Positions 55,028-63,741 of a DNA stretch of 64,000 nt are shown here, piece by piece. Below the pieces are notes generated by a model. That model was not told where the DNA came from and made no database searches. It saw only the letters and a list, made by a program, of their open reading frames with translations. Numbering within the stretch: the stretch's first letter is position 1; every line of letters starts with the position of its first letter. Position numbers and translations under genes: made by a program. The DNA is from Winogradskyella bathintestinalis (GTDB taxonomy: Bacteria; Bacteroidota; Bacteroidia; Flavobacteriales; Flavobacteriaceae). The DNA lies in assembly GCF_030407435.1 (NCBI RefSeq), contig NZ_JASDDK010000001.1, forward strand, positions 1,116,001 through 1,180,000. The letters run 5' to 3'.

Positions 55028-55384
55028 ATGACTCATAAAGATTTAGAAGTTTATAAATTAAGTTTAAATCTAGTAGAGGATATTTATAAACTTACGAAGG
55101 GTTTTCCTGCATCTGAAAACTTTGGATTGACCTCTCAACTTAGAAGAGCAGCTGTTTCGTTGCCTTCAAATATAGCTGAGGGTTCGAGTAGAGGTTCTAC
55201 AAAGGATTTTATTCGATTTTTAAATATGGCATCGGGATCATTAGCCGAAATAGAAACACAGTTAGTCATAGCAGAACGAATTGGGTATATTACATTCGAT
55301 GATACATTACAAAACAACATCATTACAATTAGAAAAATGTTATACCGTCTAAAACAGGCTTTAAGAAAAAAACTAAGTAAGTAA
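55028..55384 (+). CDS. Four-helix-bundle protein (23S rRNA intervening-sequence type)
   Basis: This 118-residue helical protein belongs to the family first seen in 23S rRNA intervening sequences (S23). The N-terminal HKDLEVYKLSLNLVEDIY and the central motif LRRAAVSLPSNIAEGSSRGS are diagnostic. It forms pentameric bundles in known structures and is related to the Avd accessory protein of diversity-generating retroelements, but no reverse transcriptase is nearby. It interrupts the cysN-cysQ pair and is flanked by inverted octamer arrays, so it was probably inserted. The function is unknown. Confidence 0.9.
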   Translation: MTHKDLEVYKLSLNLVEDIYKLTKGFPASENFGLTSQLRRAAVSLPSNIAEGSSRGSTKDFIRFLNMASGSLAEIETQLVIAERIGYITFDDTLQNNIITIRKMLYRLKQALRKKLSK

Positions 55385-55385
55385 A

Positions 55386-56234
55386 ATGAATCATAAAAGT
55401 TCCAATCAAACGAATCACCGCGTCACCACCTCACCGCCTCACCGTCTCACCGAATTACTGCATCACAGTATCTCCGCAGCCCTAGAAGCAGGAAAAGCAA
55501 TTCTAGACATCTATCATTCCGATGATTTTCAAGTAGAACTGAAAGGTGACGATTCGCCTTTAACCAAAGCAGATATCGCATCACACAACGTTATTATGTC
55601 GCACTTGAAAGCAACAAATATTCCTGTCTTATCTGAAGAAGGGAAGTCAATTCCTTATGAAGAACGAAAGGACTGGAGGCAACTTTGGATTGTAGATCCA
55701 ATAGATGGCACTAAAGAATTTATTAAACGTAATGGTGAGTTTACGGTAAACATTGCACTGGTCGAGAATCAAAAAACAGTTATTGGTGTTATTTATGTAC
55801 CTGTTTTAAACGATCTATATTTTTCAACTTCAGAAATGGGAGCTTTTAAAGTCAAAGTAAATTTGGAAGATTATGATGTAGATGCTTTAATGCAACAAGG
55901 CCATAAATTACCTTTAGAGCGAGAAGATAAAACCTTTACCATTGTGGCAAGTCGCTCACATCGATCTCCAGAAACAGATGATTATATTAATCAAATGCGA
56001 GAAAAACATGGTGATGTAAACCTGATTTCTAAAGGAAGTTCATTAAAACTATGTATGGTCGCCGAAGGACAGGCGGATTGTTATCCGAGATTTGCGCCAA
56101 CCATGGAATGGGATACCGCAGCTGGGCAAGCCATTTGTGAGCATGCCGGTTTTGAGGTAATAGATTGGAGTACGAAAGAACGGATGTTGTATAATAGAGC
56201 GGAGCTTTTGAATGCTTGGTTTTTGGTGTATTGA
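55386..56234 (+). CDS. cysQ: 3'(2'),5'-bisphosphate nucleotidase
   Basis: CysQ hydrolyses PAP, the by-product of PAPS-dependent sulfation, to AMP. The inositol-phosphatase fold motifs are LSEEGKSIP (metal site), DPIDGTKEF (near residue 103) and the C-terminal WDTAAGQA. The first 25 or so residues (MNHKSSNQTNHRVTTSPPHR...) are not part of the usual family start. They are encoded by the right octamer array (TCACCGNN units), so the N-terminus has been extended by repeat sequence. The true start is probably ATG 55386, one base after the preceding stop, because no closer start is evident. Confidence 0.93.
   Translation: MNHKSSNQTNHRVTTSPPHRLTELLHHSISAALEAGKAILDIYHSDDFQVELKGDDSPLTKADIASHNVIMSHLKATNIPVLSEEGKSIPYEERKDWRQLWIVDPIDGTKEFIKRNGEFTVNIALVENQKTVIGVIYVPVLNDLYFSTSEMGAFKVKVNLEDYDVDALMQQGHKLPLEREDKTFTIVASRSHRSPETDDYINQMREKHGDVNLISKGSSLKLCMVAEGQADCYPRFAPTMEWDTAAGQAICEHAGFEVIDWSTKERMLYNRAELLNAWFLVY
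55413..55452 (-). repeat. Right octamer array of the four-helix-bundle cassette
   Basis: Read on the minus strand this is five octamers: CGGTGAGA, CGGTGAGG, CGGTGAGG, TGGTGACG, CGGTGATT. It mirrors the array at 54958-54997 and lies inside the 5' end of cysQ. Confidence 0.8.
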
Positions 56235-56264
56235 TTGCAATTATACTTTGTTAACATAATAGCT

Positions 56265-57164
56265 ATGAAAAGTAAAAATTTAAAGCCAATAATCTTAATA
56301 GGATTTGGTAGATCAGGAACAAGTATTATAGCTGATATTGTATTGAGTCATGGAAAACTTGCCATAATTTCTAATTATAATGCAAAGTATCCTCAGAACA
56401 AGTATATTAATTTAATAAGGTTGTTTTTTCGAAATAGAATATTTAATATTCTAGGACAAAAAAAGCAGATCAATAAGACCGCCTTTATTAATCGATTTGC
56501 TTTTAGAAATTCAGAAGCTTATGCTTTCCACAATTTTGTTAATAATGTTGATTTTGGTAAAGGATTTCTGAATGATGTTAATCTTAGTGATTCGGAGGTC
56601 AATGAAATAAGAAAAAAATATACGCAAATTGCTAGTTATCAGCTTAAAGAGCGTTTAGGCTTTAAAATAACAGGACCGTCCAAAATCAAATATTTAAATC
56701 AAATATTTCCGAAAGCACAATTCATCTATATCGAAAGGGATCCATTACCAAATATTAGATCATTGTTGAAAGTTGATTTTTACCAGGATAGAAAACACGA
56801 TTTGTGGTGGGAAGGAAATCAAATTTATTCAAAAAAAGAGCTTGATTTTGTAAATAAAAATATGAATAAACCAGAACTTATTGCTGCTTTACAATATTTT
56901 AAAATTAAAAATAACCATCAATCAGAAATTAAAGAGCTCGGCATAGAAAATAAAGTGCTTACCGTTAAATATGAAGATTTTATTGCACAACCTGAGATCC
57001 AAATTGACCGAATTTTAAAATTTACTAACCTAACAAGAGATAATAGTATAGCTAAATTTATGGCAAATAATAAAATTTTTAATCGAAATAAAAAAGAAGA
57101 ATATTACTTTTCACAAACAATGGACGAAAATGTGAATAAAATCGCTATTAACGGCGTTACATAA
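56265..57164 (+). CDS. Sulfotransferase (polysaccharide locus, first copy)
   Basis: This protein of about 299 residues belongs to the PAPS-dependent sulfotransferase superfamily. The 5'-phosphosulfate loop is GFGRSGTSIIAD near residue 12, and the 3'-phosphate region is FIYIERDPLPNIRS near residue 160, followed by a KYEDF segment. The ATG 56265 is preferred to a TTG at 56235. It would transfer sulfate to a glycan or other acceptor; the acceptor is not predictable. It follows cysQ closely, linking PAPS supply to sulfation. Confidence 0.82.
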   Translation: MKSKNLKPIILIGFGRSGTSIIADIVLSHGKLAIISNYNAKYPQNKYINLIRLFFRNRIFNILGQKKQINKTAFINRFAFRNSEAYAFHNFVNNVDFGKGFLNDVNLSDSEVNEIRKKYTQIASYQLKERLGFKITGPSKIKYLNQIFPKAQFIYIERDPLPNIRSLLKVDFYQDRKHDLWWEGNQIYSKKELDFVNKNMNKPELIAALQYFKIKNNHQSEIKELGIENKVLTVKYEDFIAQPEIQIDRILKFTNLTRDNSIAKFMANNKIFNRNKKEEYYFSQTMDENVNKIAINGVT

Positions 57165-57179
57165 GGATAATTAAGAGAC

Positions 57180-57208
57180 TATTTTTTCTTTTAAACAAAG
57201 AAAAAATA
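57180..57208 (+). repeat. AT-rich hairpin between sulfotransferase and flippase genes
   Basis: TATTTTTTCTTT (57180-57191) and AAAGAAAAAATA (57197-57208) form a perfect 12-bp stem. A second AT-rich stem (TTTTCTT/AAGAAAA) lies about 30 bases downstream. They might attenuate transcription, but the stems are weak. Confidence 0.35.
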
Positions 57209-57292
57209 ACCGTTCTTTTAAATAATTGTTTTCTTAAAAGAAAAAGTATGGTCTAGCAATAAGTTGTCTATTTGCTCCTAAAAATCTATTAA

Positions 57293-58756
57293 ATGAGTTT
57301 AAAAGAAAAAACAATTTCTGGTATATTTTGGTCGTTTCTTCAACAAGTAGGTGGAAAAGGGCTAGGATTTGTAGTAACAATTATTCTTGCCCGCCTCTTA
57401 ACTCCTGAAGCATTTGGACTTATTGGAATGCTTGTGATTTTTATTCAAGTTAGTGAGGTTATTGTACAGGGTGGATTTAACTTAGCTTTAATACAAAAAA
57501 AAGAAATTGATGATTTGGATTATTCTTCCGTCTTTTGGATTAATCTAATTACAAGCTTAGCATTATATATTATTATATTTTTTGGTGCTCCTTACATTGC
57601 ATCATTTTATGGACATCCCATTTTAGAACAATTAGTACGTGTACTTTCTTTGGTTTTTGTAATTAATTCTTTTTCCATTGTACAAGAGACTAAGCTTAGA
57701 AAAGAATTAAACTTTAAAACCTTGATGTTGGTACATTTGCCTTCAACGATAATTGGTGGTATTATGGCAATATTTATGGCCTATAGAGGCTATGGAGTAT
57801 GGAGTTTAGTAGCTTTACAAGTTATGAATAGATTGCTCTATACAATTCAAATCTGGATACATGCCAGGTGGAAACCACAAATTATATTTCGTTGGGATCG
57901 TATTAAAATTTTATTCGATTTTGGGTGGAAAATTTTTCTATCTGGAATCATTGGTAGAGTTTATAACAATACTTTTCAGATAATTATTGGAAAATTTTAT
58001 CCAGCTGCAAGCTTAGGTTATTATCAAAACTCTATAACTTTTGTCAGAAAGCCTTCAGAAACACTTTCTGCTGTTTTACGTAATGTAACATTTCCAGCTT
58101 TCTCTACTATTCAAAGTGATCATAAACGCCTAAAATCCGGATATAAAAAAATAATGCAACAAACCTTTTTTTGGCTTTGTCCGGTATTTGTTTTTGCAGC
58201 CGTATTGGCCGTTCCTTTATTTGATGTTGTGCTTGGTTCGAAATGGTTGCCAGCTGTCCCATATTTTCGGTGGTTATGTATAATTGGTATAATAAATCCC
58301 TTGAGTAAATACAATCTTGAAATATTAAATGTTAAAGGACGTAGTGATTTGTTTTTGAAAGTACAATTGGTGGAACGCATTATTACCGTGCTCGCTGTCT
58401 TGGCTGTATTTAAATTTAGTATCACAGCTTTGTTGGTCGTTATGGCTGCCAACTCATTATTACGTTATGGTCTCTTTAGCTATTTTTCTGGGAGACTTAT
58501 TGATTATCCTTCTTCCGAACAGTTTAAACATATTTTACCGACATTTTTAATAAGTATAGCTGTTGGCATTGGCATCGCATGTTTAGATAAACTTATAGCC
58601 GACAATTTCACGAGCTTTATTCGAATTCTGGTTGGTGGAATATGTGCTACAGGAAGCTATTGGTTATTGTCACATTTATTTAAAATAGCGCCTTATCAGG
58701 AGATTGTTATTATTTTCAACAGTAAAATAAGTCATAAAATTCGCCTTAAAAAATAA
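57293..58756 (+). CDS. Wzx-like polysaccharide flippase
   Basis: This 487-residue inner-membrane protein of the MOP exporter superfamily has about twelve to fourteen transmembrane helices. The start (SLKEKTISGIFWSFLQQVGGKGLGF) and the LARLLTPEAFGLIGM segment are typical of Wzx/TuaB-type flippases, which move undecaprenyl-linked repeat units across the membrane. A conserved-looking cytoplasmic segment near residue 255 contains NSITFVRKPSETLSAVLRNV. Its location between two sulfotransferase genes suggests that it exports a sulfated glycan or its precursor. Confidence 0.88.
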   Translation: MSLKEKTISGIFWSFLQQVGGKGLGFVVTIILARLLTPEAFGLIGMLVIFIQVSEVIVQGGFNLALIQKKEIDDLDYSSVFWINLITSLALYIIIFFGAPYIASFYGHPILEQLVRVLSLVFVINSFSIVQETKLRKELNFKTLMLVHLPSTIIGGIMAIFMAYRGYGVWSLVALQVMNRLLYTIQIWIHARWKPQIIFRWDRIKILFDFGWKIFLSGIIGRVYNNTFQIIIGKFYPAASLGYYQNSITFVRKPSETLSAVLRNVTFPAFSTIQSDHKRLKSGYKKIMQQTFFWLCPVFVFAAVLAVPLFDVVLGSKWLPAVPYFRWLCIIGIINPLSKYNLEILNVKGRSDLFLKVQLVERIITVLAVLAVFKFSITALLVVMAANSLLRYGLFSYFSGRLIDYPSSEQFKHILPTFLISIAVGIGIACLDKLIADNFTSFIRILVGGICATGSYWLLSHLFKIAPYQEIVIIFNSKISHKIRLKK

Positions 58757-58757
58757 T

Positions 58758-59732
58758 ATGGAAAAACAAAAGCATCTTGATGATAATATAAGTCAAATCG
58801 ATAACTTAGTTATTTACATTATAGGACTAAATAGATCGGGGTCAACTTTATTGGATAATATTTTATCATATCACGAACAAGTTATGTCAGTAGGTGAACT
58901 CCACAATTTAAATGGTTATTATTGTAAAACAGGTTTTGGGCGTCGACAAAACTGGTTATGCAGTTGCAACTCTGAGGTTAAAGAATGTTCCTTCTGGTCA
59001 AAAGTTATCAAAGATACATCTTTTTCAAAAGAGTTTATAACTAAATTAGAAGATACCAAATACTACAAAACAGATATCTTGAGCAGTTATTTTATTAAAA
59101 AAAATTTTCATAAAAATATTCAACACACTCAAAATAATCTAACAGGTGAAACATTTGCAAATAATACATGGGCTTTATATGAAAGTGTCTTTCGACATTC
59201 AAAAAAAAATATTATTATAGATTCTTCCAAGGAAATCTCGGAGGCATATTTTATAAACAAATACAAAAAAAGTAATATTAAATTCTTACTTATAGAACGA
59301 GATATTTGGGAAGTAGTTTTCTCCAAAAGAAAACGAATTGCAAATTTTACTACAGAGTATAAACAAAAGTTAGGTATTAAAGAGAATTCTATTTATAAAG
59401 ATATTTTGCTGTCCTATAAAAAAGCTAAGCAAAATAAAGTTATTGCAAAAGAAATTCTCACAAAAGAAAATGCCGATATTAAGGTTGTTAAGTATAGCTG
59501 TTTAGCAAAAGCGCCTAACGAGGTTTTAAATGAGATCTGTGATTTTCTTAAAATATCCTCTATTAATATACCCCAAGAAATGGGGATAGGTTCGAGAATT
59601 ACACATACAATTCATGGTAGCCCAAGCAGATATGAAAAGAAAAAAATTAAATTAGATGAAAGATGGAGGGAATATTATAAAAAAAAGAAAATTGCTTTAT
59701 GGTGGGCTAGAATACTGCAATTCTTTATTTAA
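58758..59732 (+). CDS. Sulfotransferase (polysaccharide locus, second copy)
   Basis: This 324-residue PAPS-dependent sulfotransferase-like protein has a 5'-phosphosulfate loop GLNRSGSTLLDNIL near residue 23, followed by SVGELHNL. The 3'-phosphate region is IIDSSKEISEAYFI and KFLLIERDIWEV. Cysteine-rich CSCNSEVKEC near residue 72 may form a small zinc or disulfide knuckle. It differs enough from the first copy to have another acceptor. It begins one base after the flippase stop and is therefore in the same operon. Confidence 0.8.
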   Translation: MEKQKHLDDNISQIDNLVIYIIGLNRSGSTLLDNILSYHEQVMSVGELHNLNGYYCKTGFGRRQNWLCSCNSEVKECSFWSKVIKDTSFSKEFITKLEDTKYYKTDILSSYFIKKNFHKNIQHTQNNLTGETFANNTWALYESVFRHSKKNIIIDSSKEISEAYFINKYKKSNIKFLLIERDIWEVVFSKRKRIANFTTEYKQKLGIKENSIYKDILLSYKKAKQNKVIAKEILTKENADIKVVKYSCLAKAPNEVLNEICDFLKISSINIPQEMGIGSRITHTIHGSPSRYEKKKIKLDERWREYYKKKKIALWWARILQFFI

Positions 59733-59848
59733 AATGTTGAATAAAAAAATAATAATTTAGATAAAAAAAGAGTTTTGCTTAGGAAAAGTCTAGGTATAGA
59801 ATAGTTTCCTTCGCTTATTATATACGGACTTATACAAATAATTAAAAA

Positions 59849-60364
59849 ATGATTAAACGTATACGCAAATTATATCGGAATAAATTTTGGTCTTCGGAAA
59901 AAAGAGCGACATTTTTAGGAGTTAAAATAGGTTATGGCTGTGATATTCAGGCTGTTTCCTTTGGTTCTGAACCTTATTTGATAGAAAAAGGAAATCATGT
60001 TCAAATAACTAAAGGAACAAAATTTTTTACCCACGGAGCCGCCTGGGTCTTAAGAGAAAAGTATCCCGATATAGACTTTTTTGGTAAAATTAGAGTTGGA
60101 GACAATGTATATATTGGAAATAGTGCGTTGATTTTGGCTGGTGTAACAATCGGTTCAAATGTAATTATTGCTGCAGGTTCTGTTGTCACCAAGAGTGTTT
60201 CTGATAATCAGATCGTAGGAGGGAATCCTGCTAAAATAATTGGAAATATAGAAGAGTTTGAAAAAAGTATTTTACCTTTTAATTTAAAAACAAAGGGGAA
60301 AAGCTTCAGTGAAAAGAGAGAAATTTTACTTTCACTTAATGAAAATCGTTTTATTAAGAAATAA
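59849..60364 (+). CDS. Hexapeptide-repeat (LbH) acyltransferase
   Basis: This 171-residue protein has a left-handed beta-helix formed by hexapeptide repeats (IRVGDNVYIGNSALILAGVTIGSNVIIAAGSVVTKSV, described here by position about 89-125). The following GGNPAKIIG is the typical end of acetyltransferases that modify sugars. It probably acetylates a sugar of the polysaccharide. It is short, without an additional coenzyme A domain, as in WcaF-like enzymes. It lies 116 bases after the second sulfotransferase gene. Confidence 0.87.
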   Translation: MIKRIRKLYRNKFWSSEKRATFLGVKIGYGCDIQAVSFGSEPYLIEKGNHVQITKGTKFFTHGAAWVLREKYPDIDFFGKIRVGDNVYIGNSALILAGVTIGSNVIIAAGSVVTKSVSDNQIVGGNPAKIIGNIEEFEKSILPFNLKTKGKSFSEKREILLSLNENRFIKK

Positions 60365-60407
60365 CGTTTAAAAAAAGTTTTTTTGGTTTACCTGCAATAG
60401 AATAGCG

Positions 60408-61625
60408 ATGTTAAAAAAATACCTTTATTTCAATTACTTTTATATTTTCATTGTTCTTATTTGGCCTCCCTTTCAAAAGTTTGTTATTAGAGTAGATGGG
60501 GCTGCTAACTCAATTGTTATATTAACGGTTATCTTATTAGCTTTTCAACTCAAAAAGAAAAGGTTTTTTAAAACTGTTTTTAAAAAACCTTTATTGATAT
60601 ATGCAATTTGGGTGGCATATGCTATTTTAAATGCTCTGTTAATAGGGTATTATCTCAATGTGCCAATCTTGACTTTATTTATAACCATATTCGTTCCTCT
60701 CGTATTAATGATTATTATAAGCATAGAGTTTTTAAAAAATGAGAAAAAACTCTTAAATGTCTTAATAGTTGGTTTGTATATTGCTGTAGTTTTAATATTA
60801 TTGTTTATAGGAGAAACAGATAAAGGGAGAACTGGTGGAGAGCTTAATTCTAATACGATTGGTACTATGGCTACTATACTAGTCATGTTGTTATATTTAA
60901 AGTTTTACAAACAGTGGCTTACCCTCTTACACTTTTCTTTGCTCTTAATTATTCCTGTGTTTATGATAATTTCAGCGGGATCAAGAACTGCTTTCGGAGG
61001 ACTTGTATTTTTACTTTTAGTCCATTTCATTGTAAATCGATCCAAAAATATTTTTGTGTTATTTTCTAAAATAAGTTTAGGTATAATAATCTTTGCAATT
61101 CCTTTCCACTTTGTTTTGGAGAACACTATTTTAGGAGATAGGGTATTAAATACAACTGAGCAGAGTGAAGGTATGGAGTTTCAAACGGGAAACCCTATTT
61201 TAGATCAATTTGGCGATAGAGGCATTTTTTATTATCAAGGATGGTATGTGTTTAAAGAGCATCCAATAACAGGTGTTGGTTTAGGGAATTTTGTTAATTA
61301 TAATGAATTCGGTTTAGCACAACATTCAGAATACATGATTCAATTATCAGAACTTGGTATTATCGGTTTTATTCTTTTCGCTTTTTTTTACTTCAACGTT
61401 TTTAAAAGTCTTAAAAACATAAAGAAAACTACTCGCAATAAAAATAAAAAAAGGGAAGTTGAGCTATACATATTTTATGTGTTAATTATACTTCTTATGA
61501 TAACTGCTACAAGAATGTACCGTGTTTGGTTTCTATTTGTTATTACAGGGATCGTTATAGGTTATATTAACAAACACAAGCTAATGTATTTTAATAAATT
61601 TAAAGAGTTTTCTAATATAAAATGA
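60408..61625 (+). CDS. O-antigen ligase/polymerase-like membrane protein
   Basis: This 405-residue protein has ten or more transmembrane helices and the Wzy-C/O-antigen ligase pattern. A large periplasmic loop near residues 230-300 contains WYVFKEHPITGVGLGNFVNY and HSEYMIQLSELGIIG, the usual family motif. It could polymerise repeat units (Wzy) or ligate them to lipid A core; the sequence does not distinguish these. It overlaps the next glycosyltransferase gene by 4 bases (ATGA), so translation is coupled. Confidence 0.84.
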   Translation: MLKKYLYFNYFYIFIVLIWPPFQKFVIRVDGAANSIVILTVILLAFQLKKKRFFKTVFKKPLLIYAIWVAYAILNALLIGYYLNVPILTLFITIFVPLVLMIIISIEFLKNEKKLLNVLIVGLYIAVVLILLFIGETDKGRTGGELNSNTIGTMATILVMLLYLKFYKQWLTLLHFSLLLIIPVFMIISAGSRTAFGGLVFLLLVHFIVNRSKNIFVLFSKISLGIIIFAIPFHFVLENTILGDRVLNTTEQSEGMEFQTGNPILDQFGDRGIFYYQGWYVFKEHPITGVGLGNFVNYNEFGLAQHSEYMIQLSELGIIGFILFAFFYFNVFKSLKNIKKTTRNKNKKREVELYIFYVLIILLMITATRMYRVWFLFVITGIVIGYINKHKLMYFNKFKEFSNIK

Positions 61626-62683
61626 GTAAACAAAAAATTATTATCTGGACAACCGGTATTGACGATTTAATTGAAAGTAATGGACAAGTAGGAGGATTAA
61701 TCGTTCAGATGATGCATTGGGCATTCGCATTTCAAAAAGAGAACTTTAAAGTCTATTCATTTACGAAAGGTAGTAATAGAAAATTTAAAGGATTATATTT
61801 TCTAAAAATGTCACGAAAAAAACGATTGAGTATCGTATTTGAGACAATCAATTCAATCTACTATATAGTTAAGGTCAGACCTGAAATCATTTTATTTCGC
61901 GGTGCTTCTAGAAATCTTTACATAGTCTCAAAAATTTGTGCTTTATTTAAAGTTAAACTAGTTTTTATGGGAGCCAGTGATGTTAACTTTACTCTTGGTA
62001 AGGAAAATGTTTCAGGGAGAAGTTATAATAAAAAGTTATATAGAAAAGGATTAAAAAACACACAGTATTTTGCCGTACAAAATAAGATGCAAGCAGATAA
62101 TTTATTTAAAAATTATAATAAAGAAAGTATTTGCATTCCAAATATTTGGCAAGAAAAATCTAATGCTGTTGATACTAAAGAATTAATTATATGGGTCGGA
62201 AATTTTCGAAGTTTAAAACGACCTTACTGGTTTGTAAATTTATCTAAAAAAATTTCAACGGAGCAATTCACTATGGCAGGTTTCCCTGTTAATAAAAAGT
62301 TATATGCTGCGTGTTCTGATCATTCTAATAGAATATCTAATTTAGATTTTTTAGGACCAATATCATTTCAAGAAAGTGAGGCACTTTTTGATCGTGCTAA
62401 ATTGCTAATCTGTACATCTGAATACGAGGGGTTTCCAAATACATTCTTGCAAGCATGGTCCAGAAATATTCCTGTTATATCTACTGTAGATCCAAGTAAT
62501 CTAATTGCTGAAAATAATTTAGGGTGTTTTGTTGAAAGTGAAGATGAATTATCTAATAAATTGCAGGTTTTAATGAAAAATGAAAAGTTATTCAGTAAAA
62601 TGGAAGCTAGCATTGCGGAGTATTTTCGGGATAATCACAACCAAGAAGCATATTTGAATAGGCTTTTAAAATATATTGAATAA
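61622..62683 (+). CDS. GT-B glycosyltransferase (GT4-like)
   Basis: This 353-residue cytoplasmic glycosyltransferase has the two-domain GT-B form. The C-terminal donor site contains LLICTSEYEGFPNTFLQAWS, including the E-x7-E type pattern seen in GT4 enzymes. The N-terminal acceptor domain is Lys-rich (FKGLYFLKMSRKKRLS). The start overlaps the ligase gene. The sugar and linkage are unknown. Confidence 0.87.
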   Translation: MSKQKIIIWTTGIDDLIESNGQVGGLIVQMMHWAFAFQKENFKVYSFTKGSNRKFKGLYFLKMSRKKRLSIVFETINSIYYIVKVRPEIILFRGASRNLYIVSKICALFKVKLVFMGASDVNFTLGKENVSGRSYNKKLYRKGLKNTQYFAVQNKMQADNLFKNYNKESICIPNIWQEKSNAVDTKELIIWVGNFRSLKRPYWFVNLSKKISTEQFTMAGFPVNKKLYAACSDHSNRISNLDFLGPISFQESEALFDRAKLLICTSEYEGFPNTFLQAWSRNIPVISTVDPSNLIAENNLGCFVESEDELSNKLQVLMKNEKLFSKMEASIAEYFRDNHNQEAYLNRLLKYIE

Positions 62684-62684
62684 T

Positions 62685-63740
62685 ATGAAAATTCTATATC
62701 TAATAGAAGAGCTTGGTGGAGGAGGCAAAGAGCGTCGGTTAGTAGAACTTTTAAAGGGACTAAGTGAAAACAGGGACTATGAAGTTTTTTTGGTTTTAAC
62801 AAAACGAACCAATAAATATCCAGAAATAAATCAACTTCCAATAAATATCCATAGTTTAAATGGATATTCTAACTTTGCCTTAATACGTCAATATTTCTTA
62901 ATATTAAAAAAGATAAAACCAAATGTTATTCATACGTGGTCTTTCAAAACAAGTTTTTATATAGCTCTATTAAAACCGTTGTTTACTTTTAAATTTATTG
63001 CTGGTTTTATTGGTGATACATTTGGGTTTTCAAAAATTAAGTCACTTGTTGGTAAACAATTTATTTTTAAAAGAGCAGACAGTGTAGTTAGCAACTCTCA
63101 GCTAGGATTAGACGCTTATCATGTGCCTAAAACCAAAGGGGTAGTCATATATAACGGTTTTGATTTCAATCGTATATCGAAAAGTAAAATAAGTCAACTT
63201 GAGGGAATAGGTATTAAAACACCGTTAAAAATAGTAATGCTAGCAAACGTAACAAAATATAAGAACTACCGACTTTTTATAGATATTGCAGAGTATTTTG
63301 TAAAACACCGTAACGATATCACCTTTATCTCAATAGGAGAAATACTTCCAGAGTTTAAAAGTTTAGTTGCCCCTTATATTAATAATAATCATTCGCAGAT
63401 AAAATTTTTAGGGTTTAGGCAAGATGTAAGTGATTTAATTAAGGATTGTCAAATAGGGCTTTTGTGTACTTATACAGAAGGCATATCCAATTCTATAATT
63501 GAATTAATGGCAAACGGAGTTCCCGTTGTAACAAATGATTTGAAAGGTGGAACACGTGAAGTTATTTCTAACGATATAGATGGAATTATTTGTAATGATA
63601 ATAAAATGGTGAATTCTTTACAAGAATTAATAAAGGATGAAAATTTAAGAGAAACATATTCTAAAAATGCTTCTTGTAAAATTGCATCGGATTTTACATT
63701 AACAAAAATGGTTTTTAATTATATTAAAATCTATAATTAA
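62685..63740 (+). CDS. GT-B glycosyltransferase (GT4-like)
   Basis: This 351-residue glycosyltransferase begins MKILYLIEELGGGGKERRLV, a classic GT4 start, one base after the preceding stop. The C-terminal domain has LLCTYTEGISNSIIELMANG with the acidic pair of the family. An upstream TTG (62676) would overlap the preceding gene but is unnecessary. It belongs to the same polysaccharide operon. The donor sugar is unknown. Confidence 0.88.
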   Translation: MKILYLIEELGGGGKERRLVELLKGLSENRDYEVFLVLTKRTNKYPEINQLPINIHSLNGYSNFALIRQYFLILKKIKPNVIHTWSFKTSFYIALLKPLFTFKFIAGFIGDTFGFSKIKSLVGKQFIFKRADSVVSNSQLGLDAYHVPKTKGVVIYNGFDFNRISKSKISQLEGIGIKTPLKIVMLANVTKYKNYRLFIDIAEYFVKHRNDITFISIGEILPEFKSLVAPYINNNHSQIKFLGFRQDVSDLIKDCQIGLLCTYTEGISNSIIELMANGVPVVTNDLKGGTREVISNDIDGIICNDNKMVNSLQELIKDENLRETYSKNASCKIASDFTLTKMVFNYIKIYN

Positions 63741-63741
63741 T

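Noticed and set aside
55028-55384. Avd protein of a diversity-generating retroelement
   Set aside because: The four-helix-bundle fold is shared, but no reverse transcriptase gene and no template/variable repeat pair lie nearby. The short octamer arrays do not look like variable repeats.
51306-56234. Assimilatory sulfate reduction for cysteine synthesis
   Set aside because: No PAPS/APS reductase or sulfite reductase gene is present in the window, while two sulfotransferases are, so PAPS use for sulfation fits better.
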